From Scolanthus callimorphus (taxonomy: Eukaryota; Cnidaria; Anthozoa; Actiniaria; Edwardsiidae), in contig JAWWUD010000093.1 in the NCBI GenBank assembly GCA_033964015.1, positions 372,001 to 436,000 of the forward strand: 64,000 nucleotides of DNA, written 5' to 3'. The notes beneath the pieces were generated by a model. The model saw only the letters and a list, made by a program, of their open reading frames with translations, was not told the origin of the DNA and searched no databases. Below are positions 23,301 to 31,172 of the stretch, piece by piece (position 1 is the first letter of the stretch; each line of letters begins with the position of its first letter). The translations under genes and the position numbers were made by a program.

Positions 23301-23870
23301 GTCACGGACGCGGCACGGAACCTGACCTCCTGTAGATACGGAATGAAACGCGTAGTCGCGGTCACGGTCGCTGCACGGCACGACTTTGTCGCGGCACTTT
23401 TCACAGTCATACGAAATCTGCTCTATTTTTGCGATGTCGCACGCGAGCTTTTTGTGTGACGCAGCCCCGTCATTATACTGGTCGTGGTGCTCTATCATGC
23501 TATCACTCCATCCACTTCATACTGAGCTTTTAAAGTCCTTAGACATACACCTAATTCAAAACAGGTTGCTTTGGTGTTTGGTCTTTTGTCTTTGAATTAT
23601 AGCGCGAAACAAAGGAATTCTTTGCTTCAGCGATCACGAAATCAAGGCGTTCAAGGATCAATGACCAAAGCAATCTTTTCTGAATTAGGTGTATACATTG
23701 CCAATGTAACCGTGTGTGTACTTATATTTCAGCTGGACCAGATCAACCGTAAAGTATCATACATCGAAGAGGGACTACAAGTGTTCATCAAAGTACAGTT
23801 GGCGTTGTTTTCTGGAATGGTCTTATTGTTTGGAATTGTCTTCTACTACGCATTTTATCTCATGAACTGA
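8323..23870 (+). CDS. MOSPD2: MOSPD2: CRAL-TRIO and MSP domain ER membrane protein
   Basis: Exons: 8323-8337, 8457-8514, about 10787-10875, 10972-11011, 11120-11292, 12308-12376, 13735-13795, 14144-14182, 14640-14694, 14795-14864, 16880-16941, 17455-17587, 18645-18719, 18828-18919, 19795-19897, 20337-20433, 21385-21511, 22169-22304, 23733-23870. Phases agree throughout, giving about 543 residues against 518 in human. N-terminal exons give a CRAL-TRIO lipid-binding domain (REGNSIVLFVGRVY, KIMLLFDMQETGLANMDMEF, VIVEMPWILSAAWKIVKTWL). Exons 15-17 give the MSP domain (FKVKTTSPESYRVRPSSGLL, RDKFLVMSTCVA), which in this family binds FFAT motifs of partner proteins at ER contact sites. Exon 18 gives a coiled-coil-like stretch; the last exon gives a membrane anchor (LALFSGMVLLFGIVFYYAF) and TGA. 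The 5' edge of exon 3 is uncertain because upstream frames are stopped and the acceptor is weak. Confidence 0.93.
8811..8991. mobile_element. Small GGGCCC-ended repeat in MOSPD2 intron 2
   Basis: CAGGGCCCGACA at the left is mirrored by GTTGGGCCCTG at the right. The inside repeats 'ggcgactaaattt'. A decayed relative lies near 305-425. Confidence 0.5.
9213..10318. mobile_element. 1.1-kb TIR element, TGTGTGGTTCCAGAAAAT family
   Basis: TGTGTGGTTCCAGAAAATGT at the left matches the inverted right end (ATGGATATTTTCTGGAACCA then CACA). Inside both ends are C or G tracts and repeats of 'ggaaattccagagggg'. No transposase frame. Related decayed or single-ended copies lie at about 2080-2145, 5884-5925, 11607-11796, 12445-12650 and 45030-45334. 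Confidence 0.8.
11405..11580. mobile_element. Palindromic MITE in MOSPD2 intron 5
   Basis: Arms of about 60 bp face each other: GTGGGGTTTCAGGGGCCAGA with GAAGCCTGAA on the left and the inverted text on the right, around a loop of about 60 bp. Confidence 0.75.
11607..11796. mobile_element. Decayed copy of the TGTGTGGTTCCAG family
   Basis: The left end TGTGTGGTTCCAGAAAATAT is intact. The right end (GTGTGGATCATTTCAGGAAG) is a mutated inverse of it. A C-rich tract follows the left end, as in the family. Confidence 0.6.
12445..12650. mobile_element. Second decayed copy of the TGTGTGGTTCCAG family
   Basis: Starts with TGTGTGGTTCCAGCAAAATC, contains the family text GGAAATTCCAGAGGG near the right side, and ends in a mutated inverted terminus (ATGGATTTTTTCTAGATTCA). 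Confidence 0.6.
12761..13135. mobile_element. Palindromic MITE in MOSPD2 intron 6
   Basis: TTCCCTGCTAGCAGAGGCCT at the left and its inverse at the right. The arms continue inward with mismatches (ACGGTTTGCTGACCGTTTCT against AGGAAACGGTCAGCATACCG). Total about 375 bp. Confidence 0.75.
13395..13556. mobile_element. MITE with CAGTGGCGTAGCCAGGA ends
   Basis: Left CAGGGGCGTAGCCAGGA and right TCCTGGCTACGCCACTG are inverted repeats. The interior is C-rich then poly-A. Confidence 0.75.
14354..14376 (+). other. Cryptic 23-nt exon copy in MOSPD2 intron 8
   Basis: The 20 bases TTTGTTTCTCAGCATGGTTA spanning the exon 8 acceptor (14132-14151) recur exactly at 14342-14361. The copy is followed after 23 exon-like bases by a consensus donor, GTAAGT at 14377. 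If spliced in, it would read AWLMAFHP but shift the frame of exon 9, so it would act as a poison exon. No expression evidence is available. Confidence 0.4.
15342..16866. mobile_element. 1.5-kb TIR element with repeated CCCACAAATGTAATAAC arms
   Basis: Ends TGTAGAGCCCACAAATGTAA and the inverse, flanked by the 5-bp direct repeat CCATA (15337-15341 and 16867-16871). Each arm carries many copies of a short unit, CCACAAATGTAATAA, then a shared inverted block (TACCAACTTGGCAACAA, with GAAGAAAACTTTG inward). No transposase was recognised. The right end stands 13 bp before MOSPD2 exon 11. Confidence 0.85.
17085..17236. mobile_element. Short palindromic MITE in MOSPD2 intron 11
   Basis: GGAGAGTAGTTTTAGGTCGA with AAACCCG on the left is mirrored by CGGGTTTTTCGACCTAAAAA and AGCTACTCTCC on the right. 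Confidence 0.65.
17846..18010. mobile_element. MITE-like inverted repeat, CTCCCGG ends
   Basis: AACTCTCCCGGTTTTAGGGA, GGTCAAAACAACGG on the left is mirrored by CCGTTGTTTGACC and ACTTACCGGGAGTC on the right. Confidence 0.55.
18117..18488. mobile_element. MITE-like inverted repeat in MOSPD2 intron 12
   Basis: AAGCCGGGGAAATACGATGC with ACAAATCCCTCAACTTGTCG at the left, and the inverse (CGACAAGTTGAAGAATTTTG, TACTCGGCTTTAGC) at the right. The interior repeats 'ttgtcgcgcaaca' and TTCATCAAAAACG-type text in both orientations. Confidence 0.65.
18955..19502. mobile_element. TIR element in MOSPD2 intron 14
   Basis: ATAGAGTCCTAAAGTGTGAC then GTCACAAA on the left matches the inverse TTTGTGACGTCATCACTTTA, AGACTCTAT on the right. 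A (TATG)n microsatellite lies next to the right end. It starts 35 bp after the exon 14 donor. Confidence 0.7.
19615..19775. mobile_element. Copy of the GGCCGTAGCTA G-tract MITE
   Basis: Carries GGCCGTAGCTAGAAATATTT, long G tracts, and the text AGCCTTGGTCATCCTTTGTT and TTCCCCACGTGTTGACAC. The same text is found inverted at 20737-20909 and again near 36343-36478. The far terminus is missing. Confidence 0.65.
20337..20433 (+). CDS. MOSPD2: MOSPD2 exon 16, core of the MSP domain
   Basis: Entered separately because it decides the identity of the gene. The exon reads VKTTSPESYRVRPSSGLLSP, close to the FFAT-binding face of VAP proteins and of MOSPD2. Borders are TTTCTAG before and GTTAGT after, phase 0 in and 1 out. 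Confidence 0.93.
20737..20909. mobile_element. GGCCGTAGCTA MITE, complete copy
   Basis: GGGCCGTAGCTAGC at the left and TATAGCTACGGCCTC at the right are inverted. Two C tracts of about 17-20 lie inside. Inserted in MOSPD2 intron 16. Confidence 0.7.
21558..21772. mobile_element. MITE with CAATCTCGTT(T/C)CCAGAGCC ends
   Basis: GCAATCTCGTTTCCAGAGCC on the left and GGCTCTGGGAACGAGATTG on the right. An inner hairpin ACCGGATGTCGTAGATTC/TAGGACATCCGGTTT lies near the right end. Inserted just after MOSPD2 exon 17. Confidence 0.7.
22725..23425. mobile_element. TIR-bounded element carrying the 65/66-bp minisatellite
   Basis: About 45 bp at 22725-22772 (TAGAGCACATTTCGCGGTAT, GACTGCGAAAAGTGCCGCGG) matches the inverse of 23381-23425 with few mismatches. 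The nine-copy array fills the space between. No target duplication was recognised, so the outer limits are uncertain. It lies in MOSPD2 intron 18. Confidence 0.65.
22795..23386. repeat. Nine-copy 65/66-bp GC-rich minisatellite
   Basis: Copies begin (at CCTGACCTCC) at 22795, 22861, 22926, 22992, 23057, 23123, 23189, 23255 and 23321. Units are 66 bp, except two of 65 bp that lack one T in GCACTGGTCAC. They also differ at GTAGTC versus GTACTC, roughly alternating. Because 66 is a multiple of three, long frames with a 22-residue period run open on both strands. They are judged not to be genes. Confidence 0.95.
23426..23732. other. MOSPD2 intron 18, no feature seen
   Basis: Unique-looking intron sequence between the minisatellite element and the last MOSPD2 exon (acceptor ATATTTCAG at 23732). 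Confidence 0.4.
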
Positions 23871-24350
23871 AATAGATGGTTTTCCTCACTGATTCCAAGA
23901 AAAGTATCCCTGGGCACAACTTTCCAGCTTCACTCACATGAGCGCGCGAGTGGTTCCTCCCCTCTTCTCGGCCGTCGTTTCGAACACTCATGCGCACAGC
24001 CAGAAGTGCATAACCAGAAGTGTCCATCTTGCTATTACGCGCGTGCCCATGTCTCGCGTTGAAAATTCTATATTTTAGAAACATCACACAGGAAACCCAA
24101 ATAGCCGCGGCTATGGTGATTGTGTCAGAAAGACGGCGGAGACAAAACTCGTAACACTTTGGACTTCGTGTAAATAGACGGAAACTTGCAATTATTTACG
24201 TCACAGACAGGATGGGCTCGCGTGTAATACCAATATGGCACTTCTGAGTATGGAAAAGGAGAAACTGAAAAAATGTGAAGATCAGTGGAATAGTTCATTG
24301 GTCACCACATATCACTGTATGCAACGCGCGCTTTATTTAGATTGGATTTG
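23871..24350. other. MOSPD2 3' flank, nothing recognised
   Basis: No coding signal and no clear AATAAA signal close to the stop codon. It holds the pre-insertion side of the retrotransposon at its right end. Confidence 0.35.
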
Positions 24351-24363
24351 AAAAGCACGCATT

Positions 24364-27300
24364 ACTTACTTACTTATGCCCATTGCCCCCTGCGGAGCAT
24401 AGGCCATCGATAAGCTTCCTCCAGCGCACGCGATTCTGGGCTTTCCTTCCAAGCTCTGTCCAACTTAGTCCTACTTCCTGTATTTCCCTCTCTAAGTCCC
24501 TTCTCCAGCTATTTCTTGGGCGACCTCGACTTCTTTTCCCCTGAGGGTTCCAGCAAAGAGCCTGCCTCGTGATGTTATTGGCAGGCTTTCTGAGGGTATG
24601 GCCCAGCCAACCCCACTTTCTCCTCCTTATCTGTATCTCCACCGCCTCTTCTCCTGTCCATTCCCATAGCTCAACGTTGGTGACTTTATCCTTCCAGCAT
24701 ATTCCCAAGATTCTTCTTAGACAACTGTTCACAAACGTCTGGATCTTGCCTAGCATCTTCTTCGTCAGCCTCCATGTCTCGGCACCGTAGAGCAGTACAG
24801 ACTTTACATTAGATCTAAATATGCGCAGCTTAGTCCCTAGAGATAGTTCTTTAGATGCCCATACGTTTTTCAACATGAGGTACACTGTTCTTGCCTTCCC
24901 GATCCTTGTCAACACGTCCTTGTCTGCACCCCCATTGGTGTTTACCACGCTCCCGAGATAAGTAAACTCCTTCACATCTTCCAGTTCTTGTCCGTTAGTC
25001 ATTACCGGTGTCTCACTTGTGGTGTTCATCCGCATCACCTTTGTCTTTCCTATATTTATCCTAAGACCAACCTTAACCGACTCCTCAGCTAGCCGAGATG
25101 TTTTCTCCTGCATTTGCAGCTGGCTGTGGGATAATAGTGCGAGGTCATCGGCGTAGTCCAGGTCATGAAGCTGTTCCCAGGGAGTCCACTGTATGCCGTT
25201 GTTACCTGTCTTGGTGACTGTCCTCATGATCCAATCGATTGCAAGTAGGAAAAGGAAGGGGGATAGTAAACACCCTTGTCGCACCCCGGTTCTCACTTCA
25301 AAGGGATCCGAAAGTTGTCCCTCATGTGCTACGCGGCAGTTCATCCCCTCGTAGCTTACCTTTATCAGAGTAACGAGTTTCTCTGGAATTCCGTAATAGC
25401 GCAGAAGCCTCCACAGTGTCTCCCGATCTACGCTGTCAAAAGCCTTCTCATAGTCCACAAAGTTGACATAAAGGGACGAGTTCCATTCCAGAGACTGTTC
25501 TATTATAACTCGTAGGGTGCATATTTGATCTATGCAAGAGCGATCCTCCCTAAAGCCTGCTTGTTGATCTCGAAGCAATGCGTCCACTGCTGCTCTCATC
25601 CTTAACAGGAGAATCCTGTTAAACACCTTGCCTGGGACAGATAGTAGCATAATACCCCTGTGATTGTTGCAGTTTCCAAGGTCTCCTTTCTTGGGAACTT
25701 TCACGATAATTCCTTCCAGCCATTCTTCCGGAATGCTTTCTTCCTCCCATATCCTAGCAAAGAGCCGATGAAGTATGTCTACTGATGTTGCCAAATCCGC
25801 CTTCATAGCTTCGGCGGGAACTCCGTCCGGTCCTGCTGCTTTTCCATTCTTCAATGCTCTTATTGCTGACCGAATCTCTGATTTGCTAGGTTTGTCACAA
25901 TTAATAGGTAGGATTGTATCTGGTGTTGGAATGTCTGGTGGATTATCTGGGACAGGACGGTTAAGAAGTTCTCCAAAATGTTCTGCCCACCTTTCCAGCT
26001 GTTCCTCCGCTGTAGTTAGAGGCTTTCCGTGTTTATCTTTCACCGGTTTCTGGATGCGCTGTTGCTTCCCTGACAACCTCCTTGTGCATTGGTAGAGATC
26101 CTTCAAATTTCTCTTCTTCGCCGCTTCCTCTGCTTCCTTCGCCAAGTTGTCAACATACACCCTCTTATCCCGCCGGACACTCCACCGCACTTCCTTATGA
26201 GCGTTTCCGTACTGTTCGTTGGCTTTTGTTTTTTCTGCCCTCGTTCGGCAGTTGTTCAGTACACCTTTACACTTCTTCCTTATCTCCAACTTCTCTTTAG
26301 TATCCAGTGACATCCAGTCCTTATCTGTTGGTTTCTTCTTACCAATAGTCTCTTCGCATGATTCAATCCAAACACTCTTTGCTCTACTCCATTCCGTTTC
26401 AATATCAGTTGTCCCTTCAGCGTCATATAAATCTTGAAGAACCTGAAACTTGTTCGATATGCTTAGCTGGAATTGGTCTTTCATCTTAGTCTCCCTGAGG
26501 AGGTCCACATTGTATCGCGCCCTGGGGTTGACAGGTCGACCATGCCGTTTGAGGCGCAGCTTCAGCGTGGCTAGAACAAGATGGTGATCAGATGCCACGT
26601 CAGCGCCTCTTCTAACCCGGACGTCCAATAGAGATCTCCTAAACTTCTTGCTGATGCAGAAGTGATCGATTTGGTTTTCGGTAGTTTTATCTGGCGATAC
26701 CCATGTAGCCTTGTGCACCCTCTTATGTGGGAAAACGCTGCCTCCGATTACTACCTGGTTCATTGCGCACAGGTCGGCCAGCAGCTCACCGTTCTCATTT
26801 ATCTCTCCTAAGCCATGTTTCCCCATCACTTCTTCATAGCTGGTGTTATCTGATCCTATTTTAGCGTTAAAGTCACCCATGAGAATGGTAATGTCCTTCT
26901 GTTTCTCCTTGTTAAGTATATCCTGCAGCATGGTATAGAACTCCTCCTTCTTACTCTCTTCAGCTTCATTTGTAGGGGCGTAACACTGAATAATACTAAC
27001 CTTGATGTTCTTCTGTTTAGTTGAAAACTTTGCTGTAACAATTCTGGAGCTGACTGGTTCCCAGCTTATTAGGGCTTTGGCAGCCTCTCTTGATAGTATC
27101 AATCCAACACCCTCTGTATGAGGGGCATTCTCCTCCTCATGACCCGAAAACAAGATCACTTCTCCCGTTGACAATGCCATTCTTCCATCCTGAATCCATC
27201 GTGTTTCACTTAAACCCAGAACAGATATACGGTAGTCTCTCATCTCCTTGGCTATCTGTGCCGCCTTCCCTGCTTCATACATGGTCCTAACGTTCCAATT

Positions 27301-27668
27301 CCCTATTCTAATGGTGTTCCTGGGAGTTAGTAGTACATTCGGCCTCACAGCTTCCGATTGGCTTTCACTGTGTCGCGTCATACATCTTCCTTGTAAAGAC
27401 CCTACCTCTCCCAAGATCGGTTGTTGAAAGTTTCTCATCGATGATTCTGTAACATACCTTTTTTTACGATAGAGGGTTGTTGGCCCTAGATCAACCCCCC
27501 AAGAGAGGGAAGTCTGAGATCACTCTTAGTCTGGCCCCTACCTTTCGACCTGTTCGGCATGGGTGGCCCTACCAGGAGTTCAAAACTCCCGCCGACATAG
27601 CTCTAGAGGTCATTGGGACACGCAAACCACTCCACCACATTAAGGTGGTGATCTCGAGCGGAGCGGAA
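24364..27668 (-). mobile_element. Full-length non-LTR retrotransposon
   Basis: The 13-bp direct repeat AAAAGCACGCATT flanks it at 24351-24363 and 27669-27681. Read on the minus strand it has a 230-bp leader, one long frame, and a very short tail of TAAG repeats (the ATTACTTACTTACTTATG end on the plus strand). This is the expected picture of target-primed reverse transcription. A complete frame and clean duplication point to a recent insertion. Confidence 0.9.
24370..27438 (-). CDS. Endonuclease-reverse transcriptase polyprotein of non-LTR retrotransposon
   Basis: 1022 residues without a stop. An apurinic-type endonuclease fills about residues 45-295: GNWNVRTM, LSETRW, MGDFNAK near 186 and SDHHLVLATL near 283. 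The reverse transcriptase follows from about 500: KNGKAAGPDGVPAEAM, VDYEKAFDSVDRETLW, GVRQGCLLSPFLFLLAIDWI and the catalytic DYADD near 763, then YLGSVVNTNGG. The C-terminal part has RRILGICWKDKV and RRRKWGWLGHTLRKP. Animal genome annotations often mislabel such proteins craniofacial development protein 2-like. The clade is not assigned. All catalytic motifs are present, so it may be active. Confidence 0.93.
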   Translation of the reverse strand: MRNFQQPILGEVGSLQGRCMTRHSESQSEAVRPNVLLTPRNTIRIGNWNVRTMYEAGKAAQIAKEMRDYRISVLGLSETRWIQDGRMALSTGEVILFSGHEEENAPHTEGVGLILSREAAKALISWEPVSSRIVTAKFSTKQKNIKVSIIQCYAPTNEAEESKKEEFYTMLQDILNKEKQKDITILMGDFNAKIGSDNTSYEEVMGKHGLGEINENGELLADLCAMNQVVIGGSVFPHKRVHKATWVSPDKTTENQIDHFCISKKFRRSLLDVRVRRGADVASDHHLVLATLKLRLKRHGRPVNPRARYNVDLLRETKMKDQFQLSISNKFQVLQDLYDAEGTTDIETEWSRAKSVWIESCEETIGKKKPTDKDWMSLDTKEKLEIRKKCKGVLNNCRTRAEKTKANEQYGNAHKEVRWSVRRDKRVYVDNLAKEAEEAAKKRNLKDLYQCTRRLSGKQQRIQKPVKDKHGKPLTTAEEQLERWAEHFGELLNRPVPDNPPDIPTPDTILPINCDKPSKSEIRSAIRALKNGKAAGPDGVPAEAMKADLATSVDILHRLFARIWEEESIPEEWLEGIIVKVPKKGDLGNCNNHRGIMLLSVPGKVFNRILLLRMRAAVDALLRDQQAGFREDRSCIDQICTLRVIIEQSLEWNSSLYVNFVDYEKAFDSVDRETLWRLLRYYGIPEKLVTLIKVSYEGMNCRVAHEGQLSDPFEVRTGVRQGCLLSPFLFLLAIDWIMRTVTKTGNNGIQWTPWEQLHDLDYADDLALLSHSQLQMQEKTSRLAEESVKVGLRINIGKTKVMRMNTTSETPVMTNGQELEDVKEFTYLGSVVNTNGGADKDVLTRIGKARTVYLMLKNVWASKELSLGTKLRIFRSNVKSVLLYGAETWRLTKKMLGKIQTFVNSCLRRILGICWKDKVTNVELWEWTGEEAVEIQIRRRKWGWLGHTLRKPANNITRQALCWNPQGKRSRGRPRNSWRRDLEREIQEVGLSWTELGRKAQNRVRWRKLIDGLCSAGGNGHK

Positions 27669-27950
27669 AAAAGCACGCATTGCATAGATGGTAAATGATG
27701 AACAGTTGCGGCTGTTTCACACCTCAGAACATTTTAGGATGTGCGTATGAACATCACACAAAACGGCCAGTACCGGCTATTACATTAGTAGAAACATATG
27801 GGGACTTGAAACGTGTAACATTCCTAGATTCCTTCAATCAGTGTCGCGCTGGGACCAAGGGAAAGCGCCTCGCATGGACCGCCCGTCCGCGTTCTCCCTT
27901 TTGGGCATCTTTTTCCTTCTTTCTTTCTTTCTTTTTTTTTTTTCTTGTTT

Positions 27951-28219
27951 TAGTACAGGGTTCATACGCCTCCTCGAAAGTCCTTGAAATCCTGGAATTT
28001 CGAACAAAGTCCTGGAGAACTGCTGGAAAAATGAATCGAATTTCATCAGTCACAAAATCAAGAATTTAATCATTCTAAAAATCGTTTTCAAGCTTGAAAC
28101 GTTATCGAAAATGGACTGACAAGGCTGAAAATTATCCTGGAAAATTCCTGGAAAAATTCCGAAACAGCTCCTTAAAACTCCTGGATTTTGTCCAATTTCT
28201 GAGCGTACGAACCCTGCTA
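27951..28219. mobile_element. MITE with AGGGTTC(A/G)TACGC ends
   Basis: TAGTACAGGGTTCATACGCC on the left is matched by GAGCGTACGAACCCTGCTA on the right. Text such as 'tcctggaaaattcctggaa' repeats inside. Confidence 0.65.
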
Positions 28220-28354
28220 GTAAGTTAGCTGTGTCCAAACAATCTGACAAAATAAGAAGTACCATATTTGCCTAATGCTTACATTAGCGCGTGCGCTAGC
28301 CCTAGCAAAGACAACGAATGTGCGCGCGCCAAAACATACAGTCGTTTTCCAAAT

Positions 28355-28578
28355 CATTCTCTTACCCAGAGCTCCCCGGCTCGTCTCCTCGCGGGGGAGG
28401 GTCTGGTGACAGCCACTGACGCATGCGCGAGATTTTATTCAGAGCCGTTGAGAGAAAGATCTTTCTGCGCATGCACCAACGTTCAAAACCAGCCAATCAG
28501 CAAAAGTCCTCAAATGGATGTCACCAGAGCCTCCCCTGCGAGGTGAGAACGAGCCGGGGAGCTCTGGGTACGAGAATG
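28355..28578. mobile_element. 224-bp MITE with 9-bp target duplication
   Basis: TTTCCAAAT flanks both sides (28346-28354, 28579-28587). Ends are CATTCTCTTACCCAGAGCTC then CCCGGCTCGT, and the inverse on the right with one mismatch. A 9-bp duplication fits Mutator-like elements; that assignment is inference. Confidence 0.8.
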
Positions 28579-28971
28579 TTTCCAAATATGGTAGCTTTGT
28601 TGGCGCGAAGAGTTCTCGGTTGCAGCATGGCCGCGGGCTATACGTAGTTTGTTTGTTTATTAGTTTTGCCACCCCTATAGATATAATATATGTTTTTCAA
28701 TACGAAAAGATAGGAAACAAAAATTACATTAATTTGAAAATAATATTTTGAAAAGACGTGTTTCTGATTTATAGATTTAAATTGAAAAGAACCACAGAAT
28801 GTATGCCTAGAGATAGAATTCCTTCTGTTCATGTAACGTTTTGGTATAATTATATAGTGTAATACAGATTGCTATATTTTCGCATTAGACATTTTCTATA
28901 GATTTTTCTATAATTTGTTTCTGAAAGACCAAAAGACAAGTGATCATTGATATTACAGCCAAAGACGCTCA

Positions 28972-29801
28972 AGCGTCCCCCTCTAGAGCGCAATAATGAG
29001 TTGATTCTTAGGATATTGGATCCATTATTCGATTCTATAACGCATTCGGCTTGGGCGGAAAACTTCTTTCAAGTTGAACTCAGATTTCGGCTTGACACCA
29101 CGCTCCGACACTCTAAAGTCATTGGCTTTATGCTTCTTGAGGATATCCCTGATAATACGATCAACAATTTCTTCTCTAAATGAACGAGGGAGAGATTTAC
29201 CAGGCTCGTAAAGTCTACCAGGCACGCCATATTGGTAACAAAACTTCATATATGGAAGCGCCTCCGTTGTCTATCGTCCAATCAAAAATCGAAAACCCAG
29301 TTCAAGTCGAAAGACGTTTTCCCAAGCCGAATTAAAGTATTACCGTCGATTTCATCTAAGCGAAAACACTTGAAAAGAAAAACGCCACTAATTAGGGCGG
29401 TACTTCAAAGTTTTGATGTCTAAAATGAGACAGTTTGGCGCTTCAAACTTTGGCGTTTGGCGCATCAAACTTTGACATTTGCCAGGTTAAAAGCTTAAAA
29501 GTGATTCAAACTTCGGTTTATAATTACGTCCAAAGCATTTCTACGAATTATCATGTTTTCCCCGCCGAATCTGGCTCAAATTCTAACGGTTTGGTAAATT
29601 TACCGTAATGTTTACATGCCAAAACCCCAAAGTTGGCGTGGCAAACGTCAAAGTTTCACGTGCAAAAACTTTGAGAACCGCCCCTAATTAGTGGCGGTTT
29701 TGTTTTCAAGTGTTTTCGCTTAGATGAAATCGACGGTATTGAATCGAATAATAGGTCCAATATTCCAAGAATCAACTCATTATTGCGCTCTACGGGGGAA
29801 G
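28972..29801. mobile_element. TIR element with a long second insert in one arm
   Basis: Left GAGCGCAATAATGAGTTGAT and right ATCAACTCATTATTGCGCTC are inverted, as are TATTACCGTCGATTTCATCT (29338 on) and its partner near 29720. The right arm is continuous, but the left arm is split by about 300 bp (29037-29337) that itself ends in inverted CGGCTTGGG text. The inner part repeats TTGGCG(T/C)...CAAACTTTG. Confidence 0.65.
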
Positions 29802-31092
29802 CTGTTTTTACTTAGAAATATCAGTATATATTTTATGGAATTCGATCTTCCAAAACACGACCAATCTTACTTAAAAATAAGTAGTTAATAAGTTTATGTA
29901 ACTATGGAATTATGCTAACCGATATACTGAATAAAAATAATTGTACATTCAAATGCCTCGGGATGTAATATGAAGCTTTCCTATGGGGGAAATTTCAAGA
30001 AGATTCCACAACTTCTTGCACACGTGCATATCACCTTACAACCTTACCATACCGGAGCGTCACATGGTGACGTTACACCGATGCGGGCCACAACATCTCC
30101 CAATAGCATAGTGGGGACATTCCTCTCCCCATCTTCTGCTCGCAAACATGATCCGATACAACACGTAACACGTGCGTTTCGAGCGCTTTTGGGTTCTTCG
30201 CCGTGTTGTTCTCTGCTACTGTATGTACGGAAAGGCTTTCCATTACACTTGTTTTCAGTCACACGTGCACCCTTCGCATTTCGTTTCTGAGTCGCGACTG
30301 GTGTTTGGTGGACGTCAATCAAGACTTTCGATCTAGCCCGCCGGGCCCACAGCCTCGCAAAATATGGCCAACCCAGTTTTTACTCGGGCTTCCTGTGGAA
30401 GAGCCCGCGGCTGTGTTAATTTTTTTTTCTGGCAAAACGCAGTTTTGTCGCGTTGGCCTGGTTATTACATCATCCCCGTTGGGTGTAGTTTATCGTAAGT
30501 ACAACAGTAAATTACATCATCTCGCTCTCCCAACTCGGCCACAGGAGCTTATGGAATGCTAGTCACAAAGTATATCTTTTAAACCATTGTCCTGTAATTT
30601 GTGTCATTATTACACTCACCCGCGCTACTGTAGTTTATCGTAAGTACAACAGTAATCATTCAAAATACGTTAAATGATTGAAGCCACATGCAAGTGAGGA
30701 GATTGTTATTGCATTAATATAACGAGTGTGCAATAAAGTTGAATTGAATTCTGTGCATATTCCACGAGTCATCGAAGCATCTACGATCGAGTCCATCTAC
30801 GATCGAGTTTTGAGCGCTGCATTGGAACAAACTGGGCTTTGTTTTCGTGGAAAATGCATCTAAAAATGTAATAAGATTGCTCAAGATCAAATAATTACTA
30901 TTCCGAAGAACGCATTGACGATTTTCACTAAGTTTTGAATGATCCACAGGTTTTTTAAATTCTGAAGCTAGACCCTGCTTATGCAAATGAGTAAACAAAT
31001 AACCGCCCACTGATAGATAATAGACAGAAGCCCGAGTTCACGCAGTTATGCGTCTAGTTTAGGTTTAGTTCGGTCAACCATATTTTGCTAAA
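29802..31092. other. Intergenic, no gene seen
   Basis: Only open frames without family resemblance. A 20-base text TTTATCGTAAGTACAACAGT occurs twice (about 30490 and 30632). Nothing else was supported. Confidence 0.4.
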
Positions 31093-31172
31093 AGTAAGCA
31101 ACTTTATTAACGTCTCAAATCTTCTAGCCTGCACGAGTGCACTAATAATTGGGGAGACGGTGCACTACTTAC
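31093..31172 (-). mobile_element. 3' fragment of the tRNA-derived SINE, antisense
   Basis: The text reads as the inverse of the 3' part of the SINE at 60755-61139 (TTTATTAACGTCTCAAATCT, GAGTGCACTA, GGGGAGACGGTGCACTA). The head is missing. A 20-base C tract follows directly. Confidence 0.75.

Noticed and set aside
22334..23498. Long open frames on both strands with 22-residue repeats
   Set aside because: They follow from a 66-bp tandem repeat inside a MOSPD2 intron and an element with inverted ends; there is no start context and no family match.
29025..29249. Minus frame GRLYEPGKSLPRSFREEIVD, faintly like a paired-type helix-turn-helix
   Set aside because: The resemblance is too weak and it lies within the split arm of a repeat element.
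30203..30562. 119-residue frame
   Set aside because: Mixed, low-confidence translation, no splice context and no recognised motif.
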